Source of the DNA: Pullilachnospira sp963929535
GTDB lineage: Bacteria > Bacillota > Clostridia > Lachnospirales > Lachnospiraceae
Direction of reading: 5' to 3'
NCBI GenBank assembly: GCA_963929535.1
Contig: CAWVIZ010000009.1
Span: forward strand, 1 to 64,000
Length of the DNA: 64,000 nucleotides
In this document: in pieces, positions 16,615 through 24,834 of the stretch
How the letters are laid out: each line of letters starts with the position of its first letter
How positions within the stretch are numbered: the stretch's first letter is position 1
The notes under the pieces: model-generated
Seen by the model: the letters and a program-made list of their open reading frames with translations, nothing else
Databases searched by the model: none
Told to the model about the DNA's origin: nothing
Position numbers and translations under genes: made by a program

Positions 16615-17951
16615 GGTCTTTGCCTCTCCTTCCCTGACTCGTCCAGGCGGACCGGGTGGCCGTGCCCGCGGGGGTATGATGTGTTTTTTCGGAGTTTTCC
16701 GCTTCCGTACAGAACATATTTGTACAGACGGATCCAGAACAGATGCCAGCACACCCATTTTCCCCTTCTTACAGCGCTTCCCTCGATCCATGCGCTCTCC
16801 CGCACCTGCTTTCTGATCAGCCCTGTCATCCGCAGCAGCTTGGGGAGCAGATGATTCTGGGTAAGCTCCCGTCCGGAAAGGAGGGGAGCCGCCACCTGGT
16901 GATCATTTTCCAGCACATCATCGGTAAAACGCCATGTGCCGAAGGCTTCCGCCTGCCGGGGGGTGGGATTTCCCATGAAGCGCCCCAGAGTTTTCTCCCA
17001 GCATCGGGGCGGCAGGATCCTCCAGGCCCTGATGGAGCGGTCAAGCCTTTTGGCCTCCTCCAAAGCCTGCCGGGTCACCTCCTCCAGCACCAGATCCAGC
17101 TCTTTTTCATTGGGACAGGCTCCGGGCCGGTATACGGGCGCAAATCGTCCGTCCGGTTTCTTCTGATACCCCAGGGTCATTCCCGCGGGGGAACGGAAGA
17201 TACATTCAAACAGACTGTTGGAAAAGTACACCTTTCTCCTTATATTTCCCCAAACAGAGAAATAATACTCCCGGTACTGACAGGGAAGGGTGCCGGGAGG
17301 CTGATGGTACATGCCGAAATAGAAACCCAGAGGCGTCCCCTTCCATCCCATGGAGGACAGGAGAAGTCCCAGAGTCTGCTGCATGCTGCCCGTCCATCCG
17401 CTGTCCACCACCGCCCACTTTACCGGCTCCAGAAGCCCTTCCTGGCGCAGATAGCCCAGGGCTTTCGGCAGGGCCTTCCGGGAGTGGTCCTCCATCATCT
17501 GCAAAAACAGAGGGGAGCGGGAGAAAACGGACTTCAGCTCCTGGATCTCCCGGTAGGAAAGCGGCTGCAGGATCCGGTCAGAAAGCCCCCGCTCTTCGGC
17601 CGCTTTCTGAATTTCCCAGGGGGTCAGCCCGGCTCTTTTCAGGATTTTCTCCAGAGTCATGTCAATGCCGCCCAGAAAGATCTGATCCAGACAGGACTTC
17701 CCCATGAGGGAGAACGCGGGAAGCCGCAGGGAATACCGGGAGCATTCCAGATAACGGCATTCCATGTACGGATGCCTGCCCTTGGACAGGATCCTGGCAG
17801 TCTGATACATGGGCCATCCATCCCTGGCCAGAAAATACAGCCGTTCCACCCCCAGCCGTTCTGCCTCCCGCAGCACCCATTTGACAAATTCCACCATCAC
17901 CGGGGCCAGGATTTCCCTGGCGGTCTGTCCGATAACCTTCATCCGCTCCAT
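16611..17951 (-). CDS. COG5610 C-terminal-module protein
   Basis: A 446-residue protein resembling only the C-terminal module of the two COG5610-type proteins in this operon: YFLARDGWPMYQTARIL near residues 43-59 corresponds to their LFLARDGD segment, and WAVVDSGWTGSMQQTL to their VVDxGWxG motif. The HAD domain is absent, so this may be the stand-alone form of the module. Function unknown; its repeated presence with different partners suggests an enzymatic or binding role in building the glycan. The ATG at 17951 follows AGGAG by seven bases; an alternative ATG at 17942 would give an ATGA overlap with the upstream gene. Confidence 0.55.
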   Translation of the reverse strand: MERMKVIGQTAREILAPVMVEFVKWVLREAERLGVERLYFLARDGWPMYQTARILSKGRHPYMECRYLECSRYSLRLPAFSLMGKSCLDQIFLGGIDMTLEKILKRAGLTPWEIQKAAEERGLSDRILQPLSYREIQELKSVFSRSPLFLQMMEDHSRKALPKALGYLRQEGLLEPVKWAVVDSGWTGSMQQTLGLLLSSMGWKGTPLGFYFGMYHQPPGTLPCQYREYYFSVWGNIRRKVYFSNSLFECIFRSPAGMTLGYQKKPDGRFAPVYRPGACPNEKELDLVLEEVTRQALEEAKRLDRSIRAWRILPPRCWEKTLGRFMGNPTPRQAEAFGTWRFTDDVLENDHQVAAPLLSGRELTQNHLLPKLLRMTGLIRKQVRESAWIEGSAVRRGKWVCWHLFWIRLYKYVLYGSGKLRKNTSYPRGHGHPVRLDESGKERQRP

Positions 17952-18778
17952 TCCAGCGCTCCTTTCGGAAGATTTTCAAAACCTTTCATCCATTTCAGCA
18001 GTTTTTTGGGGAGCAGGCCCGCCAGAAGCGGACGGAAAACAGCAGCCAGGACCAAAGGCCCCCAAAGTCCCAGAGCGCGGAAGCCCTTTCTTCTCAGCCG
18101 CAGCTCGTCCAGGCGGTAACGAAATTTCCGTCTTTGGTAGGCCGCTGTATCCTCCCGGTATAGAAACAGCTCTTCCTGAAGATTATACCCATAACAGCCC
18201 AAAACATGCAGACGCATAAACAGATCATAATCCTCACAGCGGAGCGTATGCCTGGATTCGCTGTAGCCTCCTGCATCTGTCAGCACAAAGCGGCGGAACA
18301 TCACCGAAGGATGGATATACGGAGAGTATGGCAGAAAATCCCGGCTTTTGGGAGCTTCCGGCATGCGCCGGTGTCCCCGTATCCGGCTGCCCTCCAGCAG
18401 CCCGGCGCAGCAGCCCACAAATCCGTACTCCGGATGGGAGCTGAGAAATTCAGCCTGTCTTTCCAGCCGCCGGGGAAGAGAGATATCGTCCGCATCCATC
18501 CTGGCGATATATTCTCCCCGGCTCTGCCGGATACATACGTTCAGCCCTGCGGCAATCCCTTTGTTTTCCGCTCCTCCAAGAAGCCGGATCCTGTCATCCT
18601 TTCCGGCCAGTTCCAGCAGCAGCTTTCCCGTTTCCTGGTCAGAACCGTCGTCATAGATGAGAAATTCCAGATCTTCCAGGGTCTGATCCAGAATGGACTC
18701 CACTGCCAGCCGCACCTGGGAAAAATCCCCGGGATTGTATACGCTCATGATCACACTGACTTTCACACTCTTTTTCAT
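17939..18778 (-). CDS. Family 2 glycosyltransferase
   Basis: A 279-residue GT2 enzyme with the nucleotide-binding start VSVIMSVYNPGDF, a DDGSDQ motif (about residues 43-48), the DxD-type RMDADD (about 92-97) and a later CEDYDLFMRL motif. A C-terminal hydrophobic stretch (LWGPLVLAAVFRPLLAGLL) may attach it to the membrane. It probably adds one sugar from a nucleotide-sugar donor to the growing surface glycan on the cytoplasmic face. Donor is not predictable. It overlaps the next gene by 13 bases. Confidence 0.85.
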   Translation of the reverse strand: MKKSVKVSVIMSVYNPGDFSQVRLAVESILDQTLEDLEFLIYDDGSDQETGKLLLELAGKDDRIRLLGGAENKGIAAGLNVCIRQSRGEYIARMDADDISLPRRLERQAEFLSSHPEYGFVGCCAGLLEGSRIRGHRRMPEAPKSRDFLPYSPYIHPSVMFRRFVLTDAGGYSESRHTLRCEDYDLFMRLHVLGCYGYNLQEELFLYREDTAAYQRRKFRYRLDELRLRRKGFRALGLWGPLVLAAVFRPLLAGLLPKKLLKWMKGFENLPKGALEWSG

Positions 18779-18813
18779 AGGATTCCCTGCGCTTTCCTTT
18801 TCAAATTCAAATG

Positions 18814-20037
18814 CTATGATATATTTGTGATACCTTCTGAGGGGCCCTCTGACTGCCGGTACGCGGCGGATCTTACCGGGGAGGGAAGAACGTGAGAAAA
18901 AATCTCCCGATAGATCCGGCGCATGATCTCCTCCGCCCTGTGGTGGGAAAAATGCGCTGTCACATCCTTCTGCCCCTGTTTTGCCAGCCTCCTCTGCAGA
19001 CCGGGATCACAAGCCATTTTCCGGATGGCCCGGGCGAAGGACTGGTGGTCCTCACCGGAGCATACCATGCCGTTTTCCATATGGCGGAGGTATTCCCTGG
19101 TCCCCCGGTTGTCTGCGCAGATCACCGGTTTCTGACAGGCCATGGCCTCCAGCGCGGCCATTCCCAGCCCCTCCCTGAGAGAGGGAAAGAGAAAAAGATC
19201 GGCTCCCTGCAGCAGCAGCTCCATATCCCTGCAGAATCCCAGAAGATGTACCTTATCCTGAAGCTCCAGTCTTTGGATCTGAGCCTCCAGCGCCTGCCGG
19301 TACGGTCCTTCCCCGCAGATAAAATACTGAAAATCCAGATCCGTAAGCTGTGCCAGAGCCTCCAGCACCGTCTGGTAATTTTTATCCCGGTCCAGAAGCG
19401 CCGCAGTCAGGATACACAACTGTCCCTGCCGTACTCCCAGGCGCCTTCTTGCCTTTTCCCGTAGCCAGGGACGGAACCCGTACCGTTCCAGATTGACTCC
19501 CACCCCCGGGATACGGTGTACCTGTCCTCCCTTTTTCAGCCGGAAGCGCCGGGCAGATTTCCGATCCTCCTCATTGATGGTCACCAGACAGTCCGTATAT
19601 CTGGCCAGAAGCCGCTCCGCCGGATAGTACAGAATCCAGTTCTTCCAGGGAGCTCCCTTATAGAAATGGAAGCCATGGGCTGTATAGATCACCCGGACCT
19701 TCCGCCTGGCCAATCGGCCCGCCAGCCTTCCCAGCACTGCGCCCACCGGGGTATGGCAGTGGATCACATCAATGGATTCCCGCCGGATCAGATCCAGCAG
19801 CATCCCCAGCGCCCTGGCGTTTTCCCGCAGACGGTAAGGGGATTTGCAGATGGGAATGGAATGGGTGATGATCCCGTTTTTCCTGAAAAACGCATCGTCG
19901 AAGGAATATGCCGGATGATCAAAATTGGACGCGTAGTGGATTTCAATTCCCATATCCCTCAGAATTCTGATATTTCCCTGCTCAAACTGCCAGAGAAAAC
20001 CGCTGACTGTGGTGATGATCAAAATTTTTCCACGCAA
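18814..20037 (-). CDS. Family 4 glycosyltransferase (EpsD/EpsF-like)
   Basis: A 407-residue GT-B glycosyltransferase. It has an N-terminal GT4-like acceptor domain with IDVIHCHTP (about residues 88-96) and TAHGFHFYKG, and a C-terminal GT1-type domain with FLFPSLREGLGMAALEAMAC, the EX7E donor-binding motif. The start is a TTG at 20037 set nine bases after AAAGGAG; no ATG fits. It is the first gene of the minus-strand glycan operon, and the gap upstream is filled by palindromic repeats rather than an obvious promoter. Confidence 0.85.
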   Translation of the reverse strand: MRGKILIITTVSGFLWQFEQGNIRILRDMGIEIHYASNFDHPAYSFDDAFFRKNGIITHSIPICKSPYRLRENARALGMLLDLIRRESIDVIHCHTPVGAVLGRLAGRLARRKVRVIYTAHGFHFYKGAPWKNWILYYPAERLLARYTDCLVTINEEDRKSARRFRLKKGGQVHRIPGVGVNLERYGFRPWLREKARRRLGVRQGQLCILTAALLDRDKNYQTVLEALAQLTDLDFQYFICGEGPYRQALEAQIQRLELQDKVHLLGFCRDMELLLQGADLFLFPSLREGLGMAALEAMACQKPVICADNRGTREYLRHMENGMVCSGEDHQSFARAIRKMACDPGLQRRLAKQGQKDVTAHFSHHRAEEIMRRIYREIFSHVLPSPVRSAAYRQSEGPSEGITNIS

Positions 20038-20622
20038 CTTTTCTTTCTCCTTTATCTTATCTATAGGAGGGATTCCTGTTATCGTTCACCCTTCCGCTGT
20101 CCCGCGAAGACCGCTGTGTGCCAGCGGCACACGGACAGCGCCGCATGGCATGGTGACCGGGGAACCCCTGTCTGTCCTGCTTACCGGAATTCAGTCTATC
20201 ATTTTTTATCCGCGGATTCCTTATGATTTCTCTGGAAACGCAAGGGAATCTATCCAGTAAAAACGAAAAACAGGCTCTGTGAGAAAAGGGAAAAAAGAGA
20301 AAGGACTGCAGGTACGGGTATGCCCTGCGGGAAGGCCGGACGGTTACAGACAGATGCCGCAGGCATACAGAATGCAGAGAATTGTCTGTTCCGTATGCCT
20401 GCGGCATAAAAAGCCAAAAAGCAGAATTGTGTTTATTCCCGCGAGCAATGAGCCAAGCGGACATGCTTGCATGTCCATTTGGCGGCACACGGTTAGCGCC
20501 GACCGCAGCGAAGCGAAGACCAAATACCCCGCAGCTCTGCCGCGCTGCAAGTTTGATGCCCCGTAGCTTGCTGCGGAGTATTTGACTATGAAAATGATAT
20601 TTGAAGAGAATACACCTGTCCC
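20038..20622. repeat. 585-bp gene-free gap filled with palindromic repeats
   Basis: No gene seen. From left to right: GTGTGCC/GGCACAC palindromic sequence around 20116-20132 like that in the 51-bp array; an inverted repeat with 15-bp arms, ATGCCGCAGGCATAC (20354-20368) and its complement (20393-20407); a copy of the dispersed repeat (20437-20580) with the palindrome GGACATGCTTGCATGTCC at 20459-20476; and ACACCTGTCCCCT near 20611, similar to the arm of the palindrome at 42342. The glycan operon promoter must lie within or be read through this gap, but no consensus promoter stood out. Confidence 0.75.
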
Positions 20623-21927
20623 CTACACGGAATCTGCAGCGATGTCTTCCACGAAATGATCCGGGTATTTTTCCCAGTATTTCCAGTAGGTAAAATCCGG
20701 ATCGCCGCAAAGATTCAGCTGGTACATCCGGAAGACAACGGAAATATCCTTGGGCTGCCACTGTTCCACATAGGAATAGCGGTAAGTCATTCCCAGTTTT
20801 TTCATGACCTGCCCGCTGGCGGGATTTTTCACGTCATGGGTGGCTGTCAGGTAGGAAATCCCGCTTTTTCGGACGGCTTCGATAACAGCCCGGGCCCCTT
20901 CCGTGATCAGTCCCCGGTTCCAGAATTCTTTCCTCAGACCGTAGCCGAAATCGTGGCTGTCGTCCTGGCTCACATGGATATAGCCCACAGGACGGTTATC
21001 CTCCTTCAGGCAGACGGCATACCGGAATCCTTCCGGTTTCCGGTAAAAATCCAGGTAATGCTCTTTCAGATACTCCTCTGTCTGCTCCAGGGTTTCAAAG
21101 GGAAACCAGGGCAGAAACCGGTTCACTTCCCGGTCCCCAAGAAGGGTCAGCAGGGCGGGAGCATCCTTTTCCTCAAAACGGCGGAGGATCAGACGGTCTG
21201 TAACAAGCAGGGGCGTATTGGCCTGCGCGGGCTTTGCGGAGGGCTCCCGCGCCAGCTCCTTTATAACCAGAAGCGTCAGATCCCGGGCTATGCAGGAAGC
21301 CTTCCGGCAGTTCTCTTCAAAGGTATCCGTACCGCTGTGCCGGGCGGTATCGGTGATGGTGCGGATGGCCAGGAAGGGAATCCGGTTTGCCAGGCAGACA
21401 TGGGCTGCGGCTGCCGTCTCCATGTCCACCGACAGGGGAGAAAATCTTCCGTTGATCTCCTCTCTCCGTTCCTGGTCTATGAACTGCTCTCCTGTCACGG
21501 TGGTTCCGAAATACACCCGGCTTTTCAGACTGCCGGCCGCCCGGTGTGCCGCCTCCAGCAGACGTTCATCGGAAGGAAAGAACACGGAAGGCATCCAGGG
21601 ATGAAACTCTGTCAGGATGTCCTCCGCCACATCGTGGTAGGCTGCCTGCCGGGTGACCACTGTATCAAAGATTTCCAGCTCCTCTGCCATACCGCCTGCC
21701 GTTCCCGCGTTGATCACGGCATCCACCTGAAAGGTGTCGATCAGGATCTGGGCGGCTATGGCGGCGTTGACTTTGCAGACTCCGCTAAAAAGAGCCACTG
21801 CGGGAATGCCCGCCAGAGTTCCCTGGTAAAATTTCAGCATGGCTTTTTCTGTAATGTTCCAGTCTTTCAGACTGTCCAGGAAGGGAGCGAGCTCCGTATC
21901 CCCGGCACATAGAATTCCGATTTTCAT
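20623..21927 (-). CDS. MTA/SAH nucleosidase fused to GNAT acetyltransferase
   Basis: A 434-residue two-domain protein. Residues 1-228 are a 5'-methylthioadenosine/S-adenosylhomocysteine nucleosidase: catalytic E12, AGTAGGM, SVDMETAAAAHV and ITDTAR are all present. It removes adenine from MTA and SAH, feeding methionine salvage and methyl-cycle detoxification. Residues ~240-400 form a RimJ/RimL-like GNAT acetyltransferase (LLVTDRLILRRF start; GLRKEFWNRGLITEGARAV acetyl-CoA motif; ASGQVMKKLGM). Usual nucleosidases are about 230 residues, so this is a clean fusion. The ATG at 21927 follows AAAGGAA. No operon partner is evident. Confidence 0.85.
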   Translation of the reverse strand: MKIGILCAGDTELAPFLDSLKDWNITEKAMLKFYQGTLAGIPAVALFSGVCKVNAAIAAQILIDTFQVDAVINAGTAGGMAEELEIFDTVVTRQAAYHDVAEDILTEFHPWMPSVFFPSDERLLEAAHRAAGSLKSRVYFGTTVTGEQFIDQERREEINGRFSPLSVDMETAAAAHVCLANRIPFLAIRTITDTARHSGTDTFEENCRKASCIARDLTLLVIKELAREPSAKPAQANTPLLVTDRLILRRFEEKDAPALLTLLGDREVNRFLPWFPFETLEQTEEYLKEHYLDFYRKPEGFRYAVCLKEDNRPVGYIHVSQDDSHDFGYGLRKEFWNRGLITEGARAVIEAVRKSGISYLTATHDVKNPASGQVMKKLGMTYRYSYVEQWQPKDISVVFRMYQLNLCGDPDFTYWKYWEKYPDHFVEDIAADSV

Positions 21928-21953
21928 AAACAATTCCTTTCTGTCACGTGATA

Positions 21954-22298
21954 TTACTTTCGGGTGATCACCTGTCTTTTGGCGGTCAGATAGGCGATGA
22001 AAAAATAGAGAACATAAGCGGCAGTCAGGACTCCGATGACCGCCGCGCCTGCCGCTGCCACCCGTCCGCTCTGCCGGCCGAACCCGATCAGCTCCACAAA
22101 ACGGATGCAGAGGACAGTCACGGGAACACAGAGCAGAAGGGGCATTGCCAGGGGAAGGAAGAAAAAGATTCCCATTTGCCTGCGTAGGGCTTTTGCCTGT
22201 TCCTCCTCTCCGCCCGCGTTTTGCCGCAGGCTCTGTCTTACCAGGTAACTATACCACAGGCCTTGGGAGATTTTTCCAACGGCATTCCCCGGATCCTC
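21954..22298 (-). pseudogene. C-terminal remnant of an FtsX/BceB-type ABC permease
   Basis: The frame is open directly after the kinase stop codon and encodes a polar helix ending ALRRQ, then two membrane segments (MGIFFFLPLAMPLLLC and AAAGAAVIGVLTAAYVLYFFIAYLTA), ending KRQVITRK. This fits the last cytoplasmic stretch and final transmembrane pair of a BceB-like permease. The associated ATPase (BceA) and nearly all of the permease are absent, consistent with a large deletion. The call depends partly on the Bce-type kinase next to it. Confidence 0.45.
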
Positions 22299-23213
22299 TT
22301 ACATTTTTGTAAGACTTGGAAACTGAAAAGAGATTTCCGTATAGCAGCCTTCCCGGGATCGGATCGCAAGCCGGATTCCCATGTTTTGGCACAGACAGTC
22401 CACCAGATACAGCCCCATCCCGGTACTGGTTCCCAGCCTTCGCCCGTTGCTCCCGGTAAATCCCCGTTCCGTTACCCGGGCCACCTCGTGATCCGGGATT
22501 CCGATGCCGTTGTCCCGTACCGTAAGCTGACCTTCCCGGGCAGTGATCCGGATCCTGCATCCCGGGCAGTATTTTGCGCAGTTTATCAGAAGCTGCTTTA
22601 CCATGAACAGCAGATTTTTCCGATCCGTAAAGACAACAGCCTCCCCTGTGACCTCCACGCTGATCCCGGCAAAGATAAGGAGAGCCGTCTGGCTTTGGAC
22701 GGCTTCCCTGGAAAGCTGTTCCAGAGAGACCTTCTCCGGCTTCATATCCTTCCAGGGAGTGCGCATACGGGCATAATACAGGATCGTATCGGTGAGATTT
22801 TCCGCCCTTTTCAGTTCCCTCCGGAGCTTTCGCGGTTCCGCCTGGTTGTCCAGCATCAGACTGCAGGCGGTGAGCGGCGTTTTTATCTCATGGATCCAGC
22901 TCTCCACATACCTGCAGTATTCCTCCTTTTCCCTTCTGGCCTCCTCCGTCTGTTCGATGGCCGACCGGGATACTCTGCGCATCAGCAGGAAATACGCCCG
23001 CTCCACGCTGTCTGACGGCTCCGGCAGCACCTCTCCGGCCAGATAAGGATCGGATATGCCGTCCAGAAGCCGATGGAGCTTTTTCAGCCTGCTGTTCAGG
23101 CGGAGAAATTCGGCAAGAATCCACAGCAGGACCAGACCGGCAAACAGAAGCTGAAGAAAAACCAGAGGGCGTGTTATCGGCGATGTACAGACTGTTGTTC
23201 CACAGCTCTTCAA
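22299..23213 (-). pseudogene. BceS-type histidine kinase, N-terminus deleted
   Basis: From about 23168 downward the frame matches an intramembrane-sensing Bce-type kinase: one membrane helix (PLVFLQLLFAGLVLLWILAEF), H-box ESWIHEIKTPL, N-box QLLINCAKY, G1 DNGIGIPDH and G2 STGMGLYLVD, all intact to the end. The first ~20 codons of the open frame are in fact response-regulator DNA read in another frame. The start and first membrane helix of the kinase are missing because a deletion fused the end of the regulator gene to the middle of the kinase gene. A non-functional kinase is likely. Confidence 0.7.
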
Positions 23214-23685
23214 TGATCTCCTCCCGGGTACACATCTTCCGCTGCATCAGGCAGGCCAGGATCCTGGTTTCATTTCTGGTCAGTTCTGTTTTCCTTTCTC
23301 CGTACTGGACGGTCAGTTCCCCTAGAGAAAGCGTCAGCCCTTTGGCAGTCAGCGATGACCGGTCTTTCCGCTTCAGCAGCCTTCCGATCCTGGCCAGCAG
23401 GATGGAGGAATCGTATGGTTTCCGTATAAAATCATCGCCGCCCATCCCGAAACCCAGAATCTCGTCTTCCCTGGAATCCCTGGCGGTCAGAAAAATCACC
23501 GGTACGTCGGAGGCCTGCCGCAGCTTCTGACAGATCTGAAATCCGTTCTCTCCGGGAAGATTGATATCCAAAAGCACCAGATCGCAGGGCTGGCAGTCCA
23601 CCGGCTGGTACCCGTTGGCCCGCAGCAGCGTCTTTAACTCGCTGCGGATACTGTCATCATCCTCGATCACCAAAATTTTTTCCAC
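23170..23685 (-). pseudogene. BceR-type response regulator with two deletions
   Basis: The start MEKILVIEDDDSIRSEL and phosphorylation-site region LVLLDINLPGENGF are clear, but only about 14 residues separate the first helix from the Asp strand, so around a dozen receiver residues are missing. The winged-helix domain is intact up to EELWNNSLYIADNT. At about 23170 the sequence jumps into the kinase gene, losing the recognition helix and C-terminus. The frame then runs on to 22888 as an out-of-frame reading of the kinase. Together with the neighbouring remnants this is a decayed BceRS-AB detoxification module. Confidence 0.7.
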
Positions 23686-23795
23686 AGGAACACTCCTTTC
23701 TGCATCAGATTTTGCTTTCCATTATAAAATAGACTTTACCCGCTGTAAAGTACCGGAAAAAAGGAACCGGTGAAAGCCGGACGGTAACCTCAATC

Positions 23796-23940
23796 GGTAA
23801 CAGTTCAGCCTTCCGGCTTCACTGTTACAAATGCATGCACACAGGCTGCGCGAAACGCAGCCTGGCGCCCGCAGGTCTCGGGATCCCGCTGCAAATGCAG
23901 CGGGACACCTCGCGGGACAGTTGAAGGCTGAACTGTAACC
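23796..23940. mobile_element. 145-bp MITE-like element with terminal inverted repeats
   Basis: The ends GGTAACAGTTCAGCCTTC and GAAGGCTGAACTGTAACC are near-perfect inverted repeats. Inside are further palindromes: AGGCTGCG/CGCAGCCT and CCCGCTGCA/TGCAGCGGG. A 13-bp direct repeat, GTAACCTCAATCG, occurs at 23784-23796 and 23935-23947, resembling a target duplication. It encodes nothing. Related sequence flanks the 51-bp array at 5889-6187, and its left-end hairpin also occurs at 31400 and 62422. The element abuts the LexA boxes of lexA. Confidence 0.7.
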
Positions 23941-23945
23941 TCAAT

Positions 23946-23972
23946 CGAACAGATTTTCCGAATATCTGTTTG
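23946..23972. promoter_or_regulatory. Two adjacent LexA boxes upstream of lexA
   Basis: CGAACAGATTTTCC (23946-23959) has one mismatch to CGAACRNRYGTTYC, and CGAATATCTGTTTG (23959-23972) is a weaker second match directly abutting it. The pair overlaps the -35 element of the lexA promoter, implying autorepression. Confidence 0.65.
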
Positions 23973-23998
23973 CATTTTCAGGTATCCTGTGGTATGAT
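23970..23998 (+). promoter_or_regulatory. lexA promoter
   Basis: TTGCAT (23970-23975), a 17-bp spacer, and TATGAT (23993-23998). The -35 overlaps the second LexA box. Confidence 0.7.
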
Positions 23999-24040
23999 GA
24001 ATAAAATTAAAAGGTATACATAATGCGGGAGGAAGAAAGC

Positions 24041-24661
24041 ATGTCATACGGAAAAATCACCCAGAAACAACAGGAAATACTGGAGTATATCAAAAGTGAG
24101 ATACTCAACCGGGGATTTCCCCCCGCTGTCCGTGAAATCTGTGAGGCGGTGAACCTGAAGTCCACTTCCTCTGTGCATTCTCATCTGGAAACTCTGGAGA
24201 AGAACGGCTATATCCGCCGGGATCCCACCAAACCCCGGGCGATCGAGATCGTGGATGATAATTTTAATCTGACCCGCCGGGAGATGGTGAATGTTCCCAT
24301 CGTGGGCCGGGTTGCCGCGGGAGAACCGCTTTTGGCCATTGAGAATATTGAGAACTACTTTCCTATCCCATCGGAATTCCTTCCCAACGCCCAGATCTTT
24401 ATTTTGAATGTAAAGGGAGACAGTATGGTGAACGCGGGAATCCTGGACGGAGATAAAGTGATCGTAGAACAGCGCCCCGATGCTTCCAACGGAGATAAGG
24501 TGGTGGCGCTGCTGGACGATTCCGCTACGGTAAAAACCTTCTACCGGGAGGATGGCCACTGCCGTCTGCAGCCGGAGAACGATTATATGGATCCCATTAT
24601 TGTGGAGGGAGATGTGCAGATTCTGGGAAAAGTCATCGGAGTGCTCCGCTTTATGAGCTGA
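24041..24661 (+). CDS. lexA: LexA SOS repressor
   Basis: A 206-residue LexA. The N-terminal winged helix occupies residues 1-70 (IRRDPTKPRAIEI at its end), followed by the self-cleavage site A93-G94 in GRVAAGEP and the catalytic pair S128 (GDSMV) and K165 (ATVKTF). It represses SOS genes and cleaves itself when RecA is activated by DNA damage. The ATG at 24041 is chosen because GGAGGAAG lies eight bases upstream and the protein then starts at the usual MSYGKIT; an in-frame ATG at 24023 has no such site. It is a single-gene unit with its own promoter and terminator. Its likely target here is the YneA-like gene at 4468. Confidence 0.95.
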   Translation: MSYGKITQKQQEILEYIKSEILNRGFPPAVREICEAVNLKSTSSVHSHLETLEKNGYIRRDPTKPRAIEIVDDNFNLTRREMVNVPIVGRVAAGEPLLAIENIENYFPIPSEFLPNAQIFILNVKGDSMVNAGILDGDKVIVEQRPDASNGDKVVALLDDSATVKTFYREDGHCRLQPENDYMDPIIVEGDVQILGKVIGVLRFMS

Positions 24662-24678
24662 CGATGATTTCAGCAGCG

Positions 24679-24747
24679 AAAAAGGCCCTGTGCCGGACTG
24701 GAGGACTGTTGGAAGTCCTGCCCCGCAGTCCGATGCACAGGGCTTTT
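24679..24747 (+). terminator. lexA terminator, long hairpin
   Basis: AAGGCCCTGTGC...GGACTG pairs with CAGTCC...GCACAGGGCTT, ending in TTTT, about 20 bp after the lexA stop. A smaller hairpin lies inside the loop. Confidence 0.75.
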
Positions 24748-24834
24748 GGCTGTTGGAAAACACAGGCCCCAACGGGCCGGGGACCGGCTGTCTGCGCCGG
24801 TTCCGTCTTCCGGCTGCTGCTATTGCGTCTGTTT

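Noticed and set aside
22888..23170. C-terminal extension of the Bce-type regulator frame
   Set aside because: This part is kinase DNA read in another frame after the deletion joint, not regulator sequence.
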